Assembly: GCF_017104565.1 (NCBI RefSeq)
Contig: NZ_JAAGPD010000037.1
Location: forward strand, 1 to 64,000
Length of the DNA stretch: 64,000 nucleotides
Direction of reading: 5' to 3'
Origin: Paraburkholderia sp. Tr-20389
Lineage (GTDB): Bacteria; Pseudomonadota; Gammaproteobacteria; Burkholderiales; Burkholderiaceae
In this document: piece after piece, positions 1-8,416 of the stretch
Layout: every line of letters starts with the position of its first letter
Position numbering within the stretch: position 1 is the first letter of the stretch
The notes under the pieces: generated by a model
Seen by the model: only the letters and a program-made list of their open reading frames with translations
What the model was told of the DNA's origin: nothing
Databases searched by the model: none
Program-made: the position numbers and the translations under genes

Positions 1-44
1 TCGGTCAATGCGGCCATGACGGCCAGAATCGCGAGCTTGCGCAT
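1..44 (-). CDS. N-terminal fragment of an exported protein
   Basis: Only the first 14 codons are inside the window. They read Met-Arg-Lys followed by a run of Leu, Ala, Ile and Val, which is the start of a signal peptide or membrane anchor. An AAGGAG ribosome binding site (51-56 on this strand) precedes the ATG at good spacing, so the start is credible. The gene runs off the left edge and its function cannot be told. The next 278 bases up to the TetR gene show no convincing gene. Confidence 0.6.
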   Translation of the reverse strand, partial: MRKLAILAVMAALT

Positions 45-322
45 CGATTGCTCCTTCAATGAGTTGTGCGTTCCGCGTGCGCCGTATGGTCGGCGTCGTG
101 CGAAGCCCGCACCTTACCCATCGAATGCAAGTTGCGTTTAACAGCCTCGTTACAGAATCGACAGAAGGTTGCACGCGGGCGTATCCGTTCCGACGCGCGG
201 AAGTGAGCTAGAAGGCCCGCCGGATATGGATGGACGCATCCGTCGCAGCGCGCGATGTCCGTCACGTTCTGTCTGTCTTTGTAAGGGACGTTAAGGTGTG
301 CGCGTTGGCGAATCGCCACGCC

Positions 323-1057
323 TTACTTTTTCTTGCGTCGCTGCTGGTTCGCTTCGCGCATGGCGATCATCGCGCGCAGCAGGATGACGCTCTGTTCATC
401 GATCAGTGTGCAGAGCTGCTGCAAGCGCTCGCCGTCGATCGATTTCCACTGCAGCGCAGACAGCGCCGTGCAACGCGTGAGATGAAACGACACGAGTTGC
501 CCGTTGATCGCCAGCAGGCGAATGATCGTTTCGGGATCGTCGGCGGGCCGTCCGAGCAGCCGGCCGATGATTTCCGAACTGACGCTCAGCAGCGGCTTGC
601 GCATGCGCTCGTTCAGGCGCTCGGCGCTGAACGCGGGACCGAGGCCCGCCTGCTCGCGCGCCATGAAGAGCCGCCACGTGGCGGGTGTTTCCGTCGTGAA
701 CAGATAACTGGCGACGCGCGCCTGAATCACACGAAACGCGTCGATCAATTCGTCGTCGGACGGTTTGCCGTCGAGCACCGTCTGTGCGGCGGCGACGGCA
801 TCCGCGAAATAGGCGCCGACGCTCGTCATGATGTACTCGACGCACGCCTGATAGACGCCTTCCTTGTTGTCGAAGTAATACACGAGCGCGGGCGCGTTGA
901 CGCCCGCATGCTCGGCGATCTCGCGCGTCGACGCGCCTTCGAAGCCGCGTTCGCCGAACAGGCCCAGCGCCGCCTCGATGATCTTCGCGCGGGTCTCTTC
1001 GCCGCGCTGATAGCCGCCTTCCGCTGCGGGGCGGTGTCTCGGTGTGCGTGTTATCAC
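323..1057 (-). CDS. TetR-family regulator, CerR/CecR type, of the adjacent efflux operon
   Basis: A 244-residue one-component repressor. Residues about 20-70 form the TetR helix-turn-helix: a helix ending in FGERGFEGAS, then TREIAEHAGV and the recognition part with VYYFDNKEGVY. The remainder matches the CerR-type C-terminal ligand domain (DUF1956). The start is GTG. The gene is divergent from an EmrA-EmrB-OprM operon, and the shared 134-bp region contains an almost perfect 22-bp inverted repeat next to the efflux gene start. Local repression of the pump, relieved by an unknown drug or metabolite, is therefore likely (inference). The C-terminus ends in a Lys/Arg tail. The inducer cannot be read from sequence. 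Confidence 0.9.
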   Translation of the reverse strand: MITRTPRHRPAAEGGYQRGEETRAKIIEAALGLFGERGFEGASTREIAEHAGVNAPALVYYFDNKEGVYQACVEYIMTSVGAYFADAVAAAQTVLDGKPSDDELIDAFRVIQARVASYLFTTETPATWRLFMAREQAGLGPAFSAERLNERMRKPLLSVSSEIIGRLLGRPADDPETIIRLLAINGQLVSFHLTRCTALSALQWKSIDGERLQQLCTLIDEQSVILLRAMIAMREANQQRRKKK

Positions 1058-1123
1058 GAGTCGTCCCGTCGATTGAAGGATGAATACAAAAACACCAGAA
1101 CAGTAAAAGGTAAGGAACGGGAA

Positions 1124-1135
1124 AACAATATTGTT
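1124..1135. promoter_or_regulatory. 12-bp perfect palindrome in the tetR-emrA intergenic region
   Basis: AACAATATTGTT is a perfect palindrome 68 bp upstream of emrA and 67 bp upstream of the TetR gene. It could be a second operator half or part of the divergent promoter. It is less convincing than the 22-bp repeat at 1159-1180. Confidence 0.4.
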
Positions 1136-1161
1136 GACTAAATTGTACCAACTGGAATAAT
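1134..1161 (+). promoter_or_regulatory. Candidate sigma70 promoter of the efflux operon
   Basis: TTGACT (1134-1139) and AATAAT (1156-1161) are spaced by 16 bp and lie about 30 bp upstream of the emrA start. The downstream operator at 1159-1180 overlaps the -10 region, which fits repression by steric block. Confidence 0.45.
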
Positions 1162-1180
1162 TATAACGATCGGTATAATT
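1159..1180. promoter_or_regulatory. TetR-type operator upstream of emrA
   Basis: A 22-bp inverted repeat with arms AATTATA and TATAATT around a central CGATCG. Only one symmetric base pair breaks the dyad. Size and position (11 bp before the emrA start codon, overlapping the presumed -10) are typical of TetR-family operators. Assignment to the divergent TetR is by proximity. Confidence 0.7.
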
Positions 1181-1191
1181 CTGGAGTCGAC

Positions 1192-2340
1192 ATGTCAGCC
1201 ACCTTGCCCGTTGAGGAATCGGGGCGCGCAGCGAGCGCGCAACGGTCTGGAAAGAAGGGCGTTTTTCTCCTGATCGGCGGCGTCGCCGTGCTCGGCGCCA
1301 TTGCGTGGGGCGCGCACTGGTGGACGGTGGGACGCTTCATCGAAAGCACGGACGACGCGTATCTGCAAGCCGACGGCATGACGGTCGCGCCGAAGGTATC
1401 GGGCTACGTGGCCGACGTGCTGGTCGGCGACAACCAGCGTGTGACGCGCGGCCAGCCGCTCGTGCGGCTCGACAGCCGTCAGTACGACGCCGTGCTCGAA
1501 CAGGCGAACGCGACCATCGCTGCGCGCCGCGCCGACATTCTGCGTGGCGAAGCGGAACTCGCGCAGCAGCAGGCGGCCATCGCGCAAGCCCGCGCGCAGC
1601 TCGACGGCGCGACCGCGAACGAGGCGCATGCCGCCGACCAGGTCAAGCGCTATGAGCCGCTTGCCGCGACGGGCGCCGAGACGAACGAACGCGTCGCCGA
1701 TCTGCGCAACACGCAGCGCCAGGCGAGCGCGACGCGCGCGGCGGACGCCGCCGCGCTGCAAAGCGCCGAACGCCAGATCGCGACGACGCATGCGGCGATC
1801 GAACAGGCGCGCGCACAACTGGCCGCCGCCGAAGCGAGCGCGCGCCAGGCGCAACTCGATGCGCAGGACACGACGGTCAAGAGCCCGATCGACGGACGCG
1901 TGGGCGACCGCAGCGTGCGCGTCGGTCAGTATGCACAGCCGGGCACGCGCTTCATGACGATCGTGCCCGTGCAGGACGTCTATCTCGTAGCGAACTTCAA
2001 GGAAACGCAGATCGGCATGATGCGCATCGGACAGCCTGTGACGCTGCGCGTCGACGCGTTGCCGGGCGCGAAGCTGCACGGCACGATCGACAGCTTCTCG
2101 CCGGGCACGGGTTCGCAGTTCGCGCTGCTGCCTGCGCAGAACGCGACGGGCAACTTCACCAAGATCGTGCAGCGCGTGCCCGTGCGCATCAAGCTCGATG
2201 TCGGGCCGGAAACCCGCAAGGTGCTGTTGCCCGGTCTGTCGGTGAATGTCGACGTGGACACGCGCGACGCGCGCAACAACGAAGCGCGCATCGAACGCGA
2301 GAACGAAGCGCACGTCGCGCACGAGAACAACCGTGGCTGA
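1192..2340 (+). CDS. emrA: HlyD/EmrA-type membrane fusion protein of a multidrug efflux pump
   Basis: A 382-residue periplasmic adaptor. One N-terminal membrane anchor (residues about 22-42) is followed by a lipoyl/barrel-sandwich segment (STDDAYLQADGMTVAPKVSG). A long Ala/Gln/Arg-rich coiled-coil hairpin (about 100-225) follows, then the second lipoyl half (KSPIDGRVGDRSVRVGQYAQPG) and a beta-barrel. This is the EmrA domain order. The start has a GGAG site 5 bases upstream. Its stop overlaps the GTG start of emrB, so the two are translationally coupled. The C-terminal tail is rich in Glu, Arg and Asn. Substrates are unknown. Confidence 0.93.
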   Translation: MSATLPVEESGRAASAQRSGKKGVFLLIGGVAVLGAIAWGAHWWTVGRFIESTDDAYLQADGMTVAPKVSGYVADVLVGDNQRVTRGQPLVRLDSRQYDAVLEQANATIAARRADILRGEAELAQQQAAIAQARAQLDGATANEAHAADQVKRYEPLAATGAETNERVADLRNTQRQASATRAADAAALQSAERQIATTHAAIEQARAQLAAAEASARQAQLDAQDTTVKSPIDGRVGDRSVRVGQYAQPGTRFMTIVPVQDVYLVANFKETQIGMMRIGQPVTLRVDALPGAKLHGTIDSFSPGTGSQFALLPAQNATGNFTKIVQRVPVRIKLDVGPETRKVLLPGLSVNVDVDTRDARNNEARIERENEAHVAHENNRG

Positions 2341-3928
2341 GCACGCCGCCGTGCAATCGCAGTCGCAAGCCGCCTCGGCCAAACCCGCGAACGCGAGCCC
2401 CGCGGACTGGACGGCCGTCGCGGCGGGCGCGCTCGGCGCGCTGATGGCGACGCTCGACATCTCGATCACGAACTCCGCGCTGCCGCAGATTCAAGGGCAG
2501 ATCGGCGCCACGGGCACGGAAGGCACGTGGATCTCGACGGGCTATCTGATGTCCGAGATCGTGATGATTCCGCTCGCCGCGTGGCTCACGCGCGTGTTCG
2601 GGCTGCGCAATTTCCTGCTCGGCAATGCGACGCTCTTCACGCTGTTCTCGATCATGTGCGGGATGTCGCATAGCCTGCCGCAGATGATCGTCGGCCGGAT
2701 CGGCCAGGGCTTCGCGGGCGGTGCGATGATCCCGACCGCGCAGACCATCGTCGCGACGCGGCTGCCGCGTCATCAGATGCCGATCGGCATGACGATGTTC
2801 GGCCTGATCGTGCTGCTCGGGCCGTTGCTGGGTCCGGTGGTCGGCGGCTGGCTCGCGGAGAACATCGACTGGAGCTGGTGCTTCTTTCTGAATCTGCCCG
2901 TGGGCGTGGCGCTCGTCGTGCTGCTGGTCGCCGGGCTCGATACCGCGCGCACCAACTGGCAGCAGTTCGTGCGCGCCGACTGGCTCGGCATCGTCGGCAT
3001 GGCGGCGGGTCTGAGTTCGCTCACCGTCGTGCTCGAAGAGGGGCAGCGCGAGCGCTGGTTCGAGTCGTCGATGATCGTGTGGCTGAGCGTGGTGGCCGTC
3101 GTCGGAATCGCATTGCTGATTGCGGCGCAGTTCGTGTCGAAGCAACCCATCGTACGGTTGAAGCTCCTGACCAACGCGCGTTATTCGAGTGTGATCTTCA
3201 TCGTGTTCACGGTCGGCGCGGGGCTGTACTGCGTGTCGTACCTGCTGCCGCAATTCCTGAGCGGCGTGGCGGGCTACAACGCGCAGCAGTCGGGTGCGGT
3301 GATGCTGATGTCGGGCTTGCCCGCGTTCCTGATGATGCCCGTGCTGCCGCGTCTGATGGGGCGCGTCGATACGCGTCTGCTCGTGGCGGCAGGACTTGCG
3401 TGCTTTGCAGGCAGTTGCCTGCTCGACATCGCGCTGACGGCGCAAAGCGCGGGCGACGACTTCACGTGGTCGCAACTGCTGCGCGGAGTCGGCCAGGTGC
3501 TCGCGATGATGCCGCTGAATCAGGCATCGATGGCGGCCGTGCCGCGCGAACAGGCGGGCGACGCGGCGGGCCTCTACAACATGGCGCGTAACCTGGGCGG
3601 CTCGGTGGGCCTCGCGCTGCTCGGCACGTTCATCGACCGGCGCAATACATTTCATGACGACATGATCCGCGAATCGGTGACGGCGAATTCGCTCGTCGGT
3701 CAGGAGCATGTCGCGCAGAGCGCGGCGGGCTTTTTCTCACAGCACGGCGATATGGCCTACGCGAAGATGCAGGCGCTCGGCCAGCTCGCGGCGCAGATGC
3801 AGTTGCAGGCGAGCGTGATCACATTTTCCGAAACGTTCTACGTGCTCGCCGTCGCGCTGCTGTTGTGCATTCCACTCGCTTTTCTTCTCAAGAAGCCGGC
3901 ACTGGGTACGCCGTCGGCTGGACACTGA
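2333..3928 (+). CDS. emrB: MFS drug:H+ antiporter, DHA2 (14-TM) family, EmrB-like
   Basis: A 531-residue inner-membrane transporter. Residues 21-60 carry the DHA2 signature with LMATLDISITNSALPQIQG. Many hydrophobic segments follow, consistent with 14 helices, and the motif C region (GLIVLLGPLLGPVVGG) of antiporters is present. I chose the GTG at 2333, overlapping the emrA stop. The open frame extends further upstream but only inside emrA. With EmrA and the outer-membrane factor it should span both membranes and expel hydrophobic drugs or aromatic compounds (family knowledge). Confidence 0.93.
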   Translation: MAEHAAVQSQSQAASAKPANASPADWTAVAAGALGALMATLDISITNSALPQIQGQIGATGTEGTWISTGYLMSEIVMIPLAAWLTRVFGLRNFLLGNATLFTLFSIMCGMSHSLPQMIVGRIGQGFAGGAMIPTAQTIVATRLPRHQMPIGMTMFGLIVLLGPLLGPVVGGWLAENIDWSWCFFLNLPVGVALVVLLVAGLDTARTNWQQFVRADWLGIVGMAAGLSSLTVVLEEGQRERWFESSMIVWLSVVAVVGIALLIAAQFVSKQPIVRLKLLTNARYSSVIFIVFTVGAGLYCVSYLLPQFLSGVAGYNAQQSGAVMLMSGLPAFLMMPVLPRLMGRVDTRLLVAAGLACFAGSCLLDIALTAQSAGDDFTWSQLLRGVGQVLAMMPLNQASMAAVPREQAGDAAGLYNMARNLGGSVGLALLGTFIDRRNTFHDDMIRESVTANSLVGQEHVAQSAAGFFSQHGDMAYAKMQALGQLAAQMQLQASVITFSETFYVLAVALLLCIPLAFLLKKPALGTPSAGH

Positions 3929-3936
3929 CATCTGTG

Positions 3937-5466
3937 ATGAAGCTATTTGATTTCGTCGCCGCTCCGCGCGGCGCTGCTGCGGGGCGCGCCCGTTCGTCGG
4001 ACGCCGCGCGCCGCCGCTTATTTCATGCGGGTTCGATGCTTCCGCCGTTCGCTGCTGCGTTGACCATGCTGCTTGCAGGCTGCACGGTCGGCCCCGACTA
4101 CAAGGGCGCGCCCGCCACGACGCACGCGAGCAGCTTCAAGCGCGCGCCGGACGGCGTCGTGTCGACGGCACCCGGCGTCGCGGCATGGTGGGTCGCTCTC
4201 GACGATCCGCAACTGACGTCGCTGATCGACGCGGGCATCGCCAACAGCCCCGATCTGCGCGCGGCGCAGGCACGCGTGCGGCAGGCGCGAGCGGGCCTGT
4301 CGCAGCAGCAGAGCAACGAGTTGCCGAAAGTCGGCGCGAGTGCGGCGTATCTGCGCACACGCGAGCCCGATCTGTCGTCGCTGAGCGGCAGCAGTTCCGG
4401 CTCGTCGGGTGGACGCGGGCCCGTCGCGCTGTATCTTGCGGGTTTCGATGCAAGCTGGGAACTCGATCTGTTCGGCGGCACGCGCCGCGCGGTCGAAGCG
4501 GCGTCGGCGGAAGCGGACGCGTCGCAGGCGGATCTCGCCGACGCGCACGTGCAGCTCGCCGCGGAGATCGGCAGCGCCTATGTCGGCTTGCGCGATCAGC
4601 AGCAGCGCATGGCGATCGTGCGCAAGTCGGCGGAACTCGAAGAGCGCGTGCTGACGCTGACCGAGCAGCGGCGCGATCGTGGCGTCGCGTCGCAACTGGA
4701 CGTGGAACGTGTGCGCACGCAGGTCGAGAACACCCGCAATGCGCTGATTCCTCTCGATGCGCAGATTGCCGAATCGCTCGACGAACTTGCGGTGCTGACG
4801 GGCCGCGAGCCGGGCGCGCTGGACGACATGCTGAATGCGTCAGCGCCGTTGCCCGCGTTGCCGCAGTCGATCGCCGTCGGCGATCCGGCGGAGTTGCTGC
4901 GGCGGCGCCCCGATGTGCGTGCAGCCGAGCGGCGGCTCGCGTCGCAGAGCGCGCAGATCGGCGAGCGCGAAGCGGACTGGTTTCCGAAAGTGACGCTGTT
5001 CGGTAGCCTGGCCTTCAGCGCCGCCGACCCCGGACACCTGGTGCGCAAGAACAATTTCACCTGGCTCACGGTGCCTTACCTGCAATGGAACGCATTCGAC
5101 TTCGGGCGCACGAAGGCGCGTGTCGATCAGTCGCGCGCCGCGTTCGACGAGGCGCAGGCGAAGTACGAAAGCACCGTGCTCGGCGCGCTGCGCGATGCCG
5201 ATGTCGCGCTCTCGCGTTATGGCCATGAGCGGGAGAACGTCGTCAGCCTCCGCACGGTCGAGTCGTCCGCGACGCGCGCAGCGACGCTGACCGAACAGCG
5301 CTATCGCGCGGGTACGGCGACGGCGCTCGACTGGCTCGATGCCGAACGGACCCGCTATACGGCCGAACAGAATCGCATCCAGAGCGACGCGCAACTCATC
5401 AAGGACTACGTCGCCTTGCAGAAGAGCCTGGGGCTCGGATGGGAAGGGATGGTGTCCGTGCAATAG
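3937..5466 (+). CDS. Outer-membrane efflux lipoprotein, OprM/NodT family
   Basis: A 509-residue outer-membrane factor, third gene of the efflux operon and only 8 bp after emrB. A lipoprotein signal with lipobox LLAGC is followed by the family start TVGPDYKGAP. Two repeated OEP regions follow, with the conserved second half around LLRRRPDVRAAERRLASQSA and PYLQWNAFDFGRTKARVDQ. The N-terminus before the lipobox is unusually long; an internal ATG at 4036 would give a more normal signal peptide and may be the true start. It acts as the exit duct for EmrAB. A serine/glycine-rich loop (SGSSSGSSGG) sits in the first half. Confidence 0.93.
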   Translation: MKLFDFVAAPRGAAAGRARSSDAARRRLFHAGSMLPPFAAALTMLLAGCTVGPDYKGAPATTHASSFKRAPDGVVSTAPGVAAWWVALDDPQLTSLIDAGIANSPDLRAAQARVRQARAGLSQQQSNELPKVGASAAYLRTREPDLSSLSGSSSGSSGGRGPVALYLAGFDASWELDLFGGTRRAVEAASAEADASQADLADAHVQLAAEIGSAYVGLRDQQQRMAIVRKSAELEERVLTLTEQRRDRGVASQLDVERVRTQVENTRNALIPLDAQIAESLDELAVLTGREPGALDDMLNASAPLPALPQSIAVGDPAELLRRRPDVRAAERRLASQSAQIGEREADWFPKVTLFGSLAFSAADPGHLVRKNNFTWLTVPYLQWNAFDFGRTKARVDQSRAAFDEAQAKYESTVLGALRDADVALSRYGHERENVVSLRTVESSATRAATLTEQRYRAGTATALDWLDAERTRYTAEQNRIQSDAQLIKDYVALQKSLGLGWEGMVSVQ

Positions 5467-5502
5467 CCGCGCTGAGCCCGAGACTGTCGCGCGACTACGA
5501 AA

Positions 5503-5533
5503 AACGCCACGGCGCATTGCGCGCCGTGGCGTT
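5503..5533. terminator. Bidirectional intrinsic terminator between convergent genes
   Basis: A perfect 13-bp stem (arms AACGCCACGGCGC and GCGCCGTGGCGTT) encloses a 5-nt loop. It sits between the stops of the outer-membrane factor (+) and the TAXI receptor (-). Read on the minus strand the stem is followed by a T-run, so termination of the TAXI gene is best supported. On the plus strand the tail is weaker. Confidence 0.8.
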
Positions 5534-5563
5534 GTCTTATCTGGCCGTCGCGCTGACGCGACC

Positions 5564-6667
5564 TCACTTGCCGCATAACAGAAGCAGACGTTCCTGATCG
5601 GAGCAAGGCCGTTTCGGCTTGGGCGCGGCCGTCGGCTGCTGCTGCACCGACGCCGACGTGCCGCCCGCCGGCATCGACGCGCGCCGCGCGATGCACGAGC
5701 GCAAGTGCCGTTCGATAGGCGGATAGTATTGCCAGCCTTTCGTGAGCGGCGGCAATTCGAGCTTCACCTGCTTCCACTTCGGATGGCCTTTTTCCTGAAG
5801 CACGTCGAAGTTCTCGCACAGCGAATCGGCGAAGCGGTTCAGATTGCTCACCGTATCGCGCAGGCCGTAATCGTACGTGACGAGAAAAGCCTTCACGGTC
5901 AGCGTCGGCACGTCCTCTTTTAACCAGTTCGGATAGCTGCTCTGGCGGATCGTCGCGGGAAAGTAGGTTTCCTTCGCGCGCGTCGTTTCCGCCGCACCCG
6001 GATCGACGCGCAGAATGCGAATCTGCGCAAGCAGGTCGGGATTCATGTCGGTGAAGAGCTTGGCAGGCTGTCCCGCGACGATCACAGCCACGTCGATCTT
6101 CTTCACGACGAGCGCGGCAATCGCGTCTTCGTTCGAAAGGCTCTGCACGTTCTGGTCGGGAATCGCCTGGTTGAACATCAGGTGATAAAGCGTGGTCGCC
6201 GACTGCGCAGTGCCGCTGCCGATCGGCCCGATGCTGATGACCTTGTCCTTGATCTCATTGATCGTCGTCATCGGCGAGTCGTTGCGCACGACGAAATAGA
6301 TCTCTTCGTTGTAGAGCGGCATGATGAGGCGCAACGGGCGGATCGTCGTTCCGGCGTCCGCGTTGCCGGAGTTCGCCATGTCGAGATATGCCTGGTACAC
6401 ATCCGACTGCACGAGTGCGAGCTTCACGCCCGGCTCGAAGCGCATGCGCTGCACGTTCTCTGCGGAGCCCTTCGACGGCATCACTTCGAGGTCGATGCCG
6501 GCCGGCTGCGCGACGTATTTCGCGAGGTCCGCGCCGATCTGGATATAGGTGCCGCGCTCCTGTCCCGTGACGATCTTGTAGTGCGCGCTGACTCCGGCTG
6601 CCACGGCCAGCGACGCGATCAATAAGCTCACCACTGCCGTCAATCCCGTCAGTATCGTCTTGAGCAT
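5564..6667 (-). CDS. Orphan TAXI-family solute receptor (TRAP-type)
   Basis: A 367-residue protein with an N-terminal signal or anchor (residues 1-24, ending AVAAGVSA). A TAXI/NMT1-like periplasmic binding fold follows, with YKIVTGQERGTYIQIGADLAKYV and SKGSAENVQRM. Other family features include VALVQSDVYQAYL-like and SIGPIGSGTAQSATTLY segments. TAXI proteins normally feed a TRAP permease, but no DctM/DctQ gene lies nearby. The C-terminus carries an extra Pro/Ala/Ser-rich tail ending with closely spaced cysteines (RPCSDQE, LLLLCGK), not typical of the family. It may be co-transcribed with the zinc-ribbon gene upstream (118-bp gap). The ligand is unknown. Confidence 0.85.
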   Translation of the reverse strand: MLKTILTGLTAVVSLLIASLAVAAGVSAHYKIVTGQERGTYIQIGADLAKYVAQPAGIDLEVMPSKGSAENVQRMRFEPGVKLALVQSDVYQAYLDMANSGNADAGTTIRPLRLIMPLYNEEIYFVVRNDSPMTTINEIKDKVISIGPIGSGTAQSATTLYHLMFNQAIPDQNVQSLSNEDAIAALVVKKIDVAVIVAGQPAKLFTDMNPDLLAQIRILRVDPGAAETTRAKETYFPATIRQSSYPNWLKEDVPTLTVKAFLVTYDYGLRDTVSNLNRFADSLCENFDVLQEKGHPKWKQVKLELPPLTKGWQYYPPIERHLRSCIARRASMPAGGTSASVQQQPTAAPKPKRPCSDQERLLLLCGK

Positions 6668-6785
6668 GGTCTATCTACCTTATGGTGTGTTGAACAGCAT
6701 GCGCCAACGGCTGACGCGCATGTTCCGTTACATCAGGCATTGCAATGCGTTGAGTAGCTTCGTTTTCTCGATTGCGTGACGTGCT

Positions 6786-7982
6786 CTACGGTTTGTTCGC
6801 TGACGAAGGCTGGTGTTTCCAGCCCGATTCGCGGATCGCGCGCATCTGCGCGTCGATGCTGCTGACGGCGCTCGCCGCGTTGCCGGTGGATGTGCCCGTT
6901 GCCGGGGCGTTGGCTGCCGGGTTGGCTGCCGTGTTCGCTGTTGCCGCGTTGGTGCTTGGCATGCCGGGCGGCAATGGCGGAAGCGCCGGCGCGGCTTTCG
7001 TGCTCGCGGCGGCTGCCGGGTTGGCATTGGCATTCGCGCTTACGTTCGCGTTCGCTGTCGTCGCAGCGCGCGGCGACGGTGCGGCGGCACCCGTCAGCGG
7101 CTTCCAGCCCGTCGACAGAATCACGCGTTCGAGCAGCGTCTGCGCCTCGACGCTGCTGGTGTCGATGGCGAGCGCCTGTGATGCGCGCTCGCGCACGCAA
7201 CCCCACAGCTTGTCTTTCGCACAGGTGTTCGCCACGCCGAGCGCAACGTCGCGCTTGTTTTCGCGATCCTTCAGATCGCTCTGCATCTGCATTGCTTCCG
7301 TATTGTTCGGTTCGATGGCATGGGCATCGGACAGCGCGGCCTTCGCATCGGCGAGGCTGTTGTGGGCGAGACTCGTACGCGCCGCGCGCAATGCGTCGGG
7401 CACGTTCCGGTAGTGTTGCACCGCGCGTGGCGGCGGCGCTGCCGGGACGACAGGCGAGATGACGGCAACGGATGCGGCCGGTGTCTTCAAGACGGGCACG
7501 TTCGTCACGTTGGCACTGGGCGCGTTGTGAGCCGTCTGCGGTGGCGTGTATGGCGAAATCGATCCACCCGAGGTGCTCGCGCTATTGGTTGGCTCGTCGC
7601 TGCCCGTGTCCTGCCGGTGGTCGCCCAGCAGCAGATAGCCCGCATAGCCGAGCGCGAAGATGAACAGCAACAGCACGACGCCCTTCGTGAAGATCCAGCG
7701 GCCGGCCGCTTGCCAGAGCGGCAACGGCACGTCGAGGGGTGGAATCGGTACGTCGGGCGAGAGGAGCGGCGAGATGCCCGTACCGTCCGAGGCGATGTCG
7801 GCGAGCGGTGGCGGCTGCGTATCGACGGCCCGCAACTGCGTGCCGGCGCGCTTGCGCTGAATGGGTTCGAGGGGGTGATCGGCGCCGCAGTACGGGCAGA
7901 AGTCGACATGCTGATACAGCACGCCGCCGCAACGAGTACACGGCGTTGGGAAACCCTGGGCAGGTGATGTTTCAGCAGACAT
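6786..7982 (-). CDS. Zinc-ribbon membrane protein with TPR-like and low-complexity domains
   Basis: No named family is recognised. The 398-residue protein starts with a zinc ribbon (Cys15-x2-Cys18 and Cys29-x2-Cys32, in CTRCGG and CPYCGA). It continues with a Pro-rich linker, one transmembrane helix (about 98-119) and a Ser/Thr/Pro-rich stretch. A helical segment (about 195-290) then resembles one or two TPR units, with DAHAIEPNN and RASQALAIDTSS. The protein ends in an Ala/Asn/Pro repeat-like tail. I chose the ATG at 7982, preceded by GGGG; a TTG at 7994 is also in frame. The order cytoplasmic zinc ribbon, TM, periplasmic helical domain suggests a scaffold or sensor (inference). It lies upstream of the TAXI receptor on the same strand. 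Confidence 0.75.
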   Translation of the reverse strand: MSAETSPAQGFPTPCTRCGGVLYQHVDFCPYCGADHPLEPIQRKRAGTQLRAVDTQPPPLADIASDGTGISPLLSPDVPIPPLDVPLPLWQAAGRWIFTKGVVLLLFIFALGYAGYLLLGDHRQDTGSDEPTNSASTSGGSISPYTPPQTAHNAPSANVTNVPVLKTPAASVAVISPVVPAAPPPRAVQHYRNVPDALRAARTSLAHNSLADAKAALSDAHAIEPNNTEAMQMQSDLKDRENKRDVALGVANTCAKDKLWGCVRERASQALAIDTSSVEAQTLLERVILSTGWKPLTGAAAPSPRAATTANANVSANANANPAAAASTKAAPALPPLPPGMPSTNAATANTAANPAANAPATGTSTGNAASAVSSIDAQMRAIRESGWKHQPSSANKP

Positions 7983-8416
7983 GCTTAACCCCAACCAGTT
8001 GTATGCGATGCCATTTCGGCATGCTCAGGATCGGAGTTGAAGCAAACTCGCAGTTGGCGGAACTACGATCCACATGCGCTGGGTAGCGGCCAGCCCAGTC
8101 CTTTCTTTACGGGGCCGCTGTGTGTGCCAATATGGTTTCTTTCGCTCGTCGCGTCAATCGACGTTGTTACCTATCGCAGACAAATACACTTTGATTTCAG
8201 GGGGAAAACGATAACGCGTCAGGGTTTTTGCATAGACGCGAATACAACGCGGCAACCCGTACATTGATCATAGGAAACGCCGCCCTCAAACAAAAGGCCG
8301 GTGCGCATCGCGACCGGCCTGTGAATTTGTGAAGTACCTCGATAATAGAGTGCACGCATTTCGTGCACGGAAGGACGTGTGTGCGTTTGCTAGCGTTTGT
8401 CCGTTTTCGACGTGCT
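7983..8416. other. 434-bp intergenic region without a supported gene
   Basis: This region holds the upstream part of the zinc-ribbon gene and the 3' end region of the MFS gene. It is noticeably richer in A and T than its surroundings around 8150-8290. It contains an intrinsic terminator (8295-8320) and a second inverted repeat at 8350-8368 (GTGCACG, 5-nt spacer, CGTGCAC). Open frames here are short, lack ribosome binding sites and look accidental. Confidence 0.6.
8295..8320 (-). terminator. Intrinsic terminator of the MFS gene
   Basis: Arms AGGCCGGT and ACCGGCCT form an 8-bp stem. Read on the minus strand it is followed by TTTTGTTTG. It lies about 95 bp after the stop of the DHA2 transporter. 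Confidence 0.65.
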
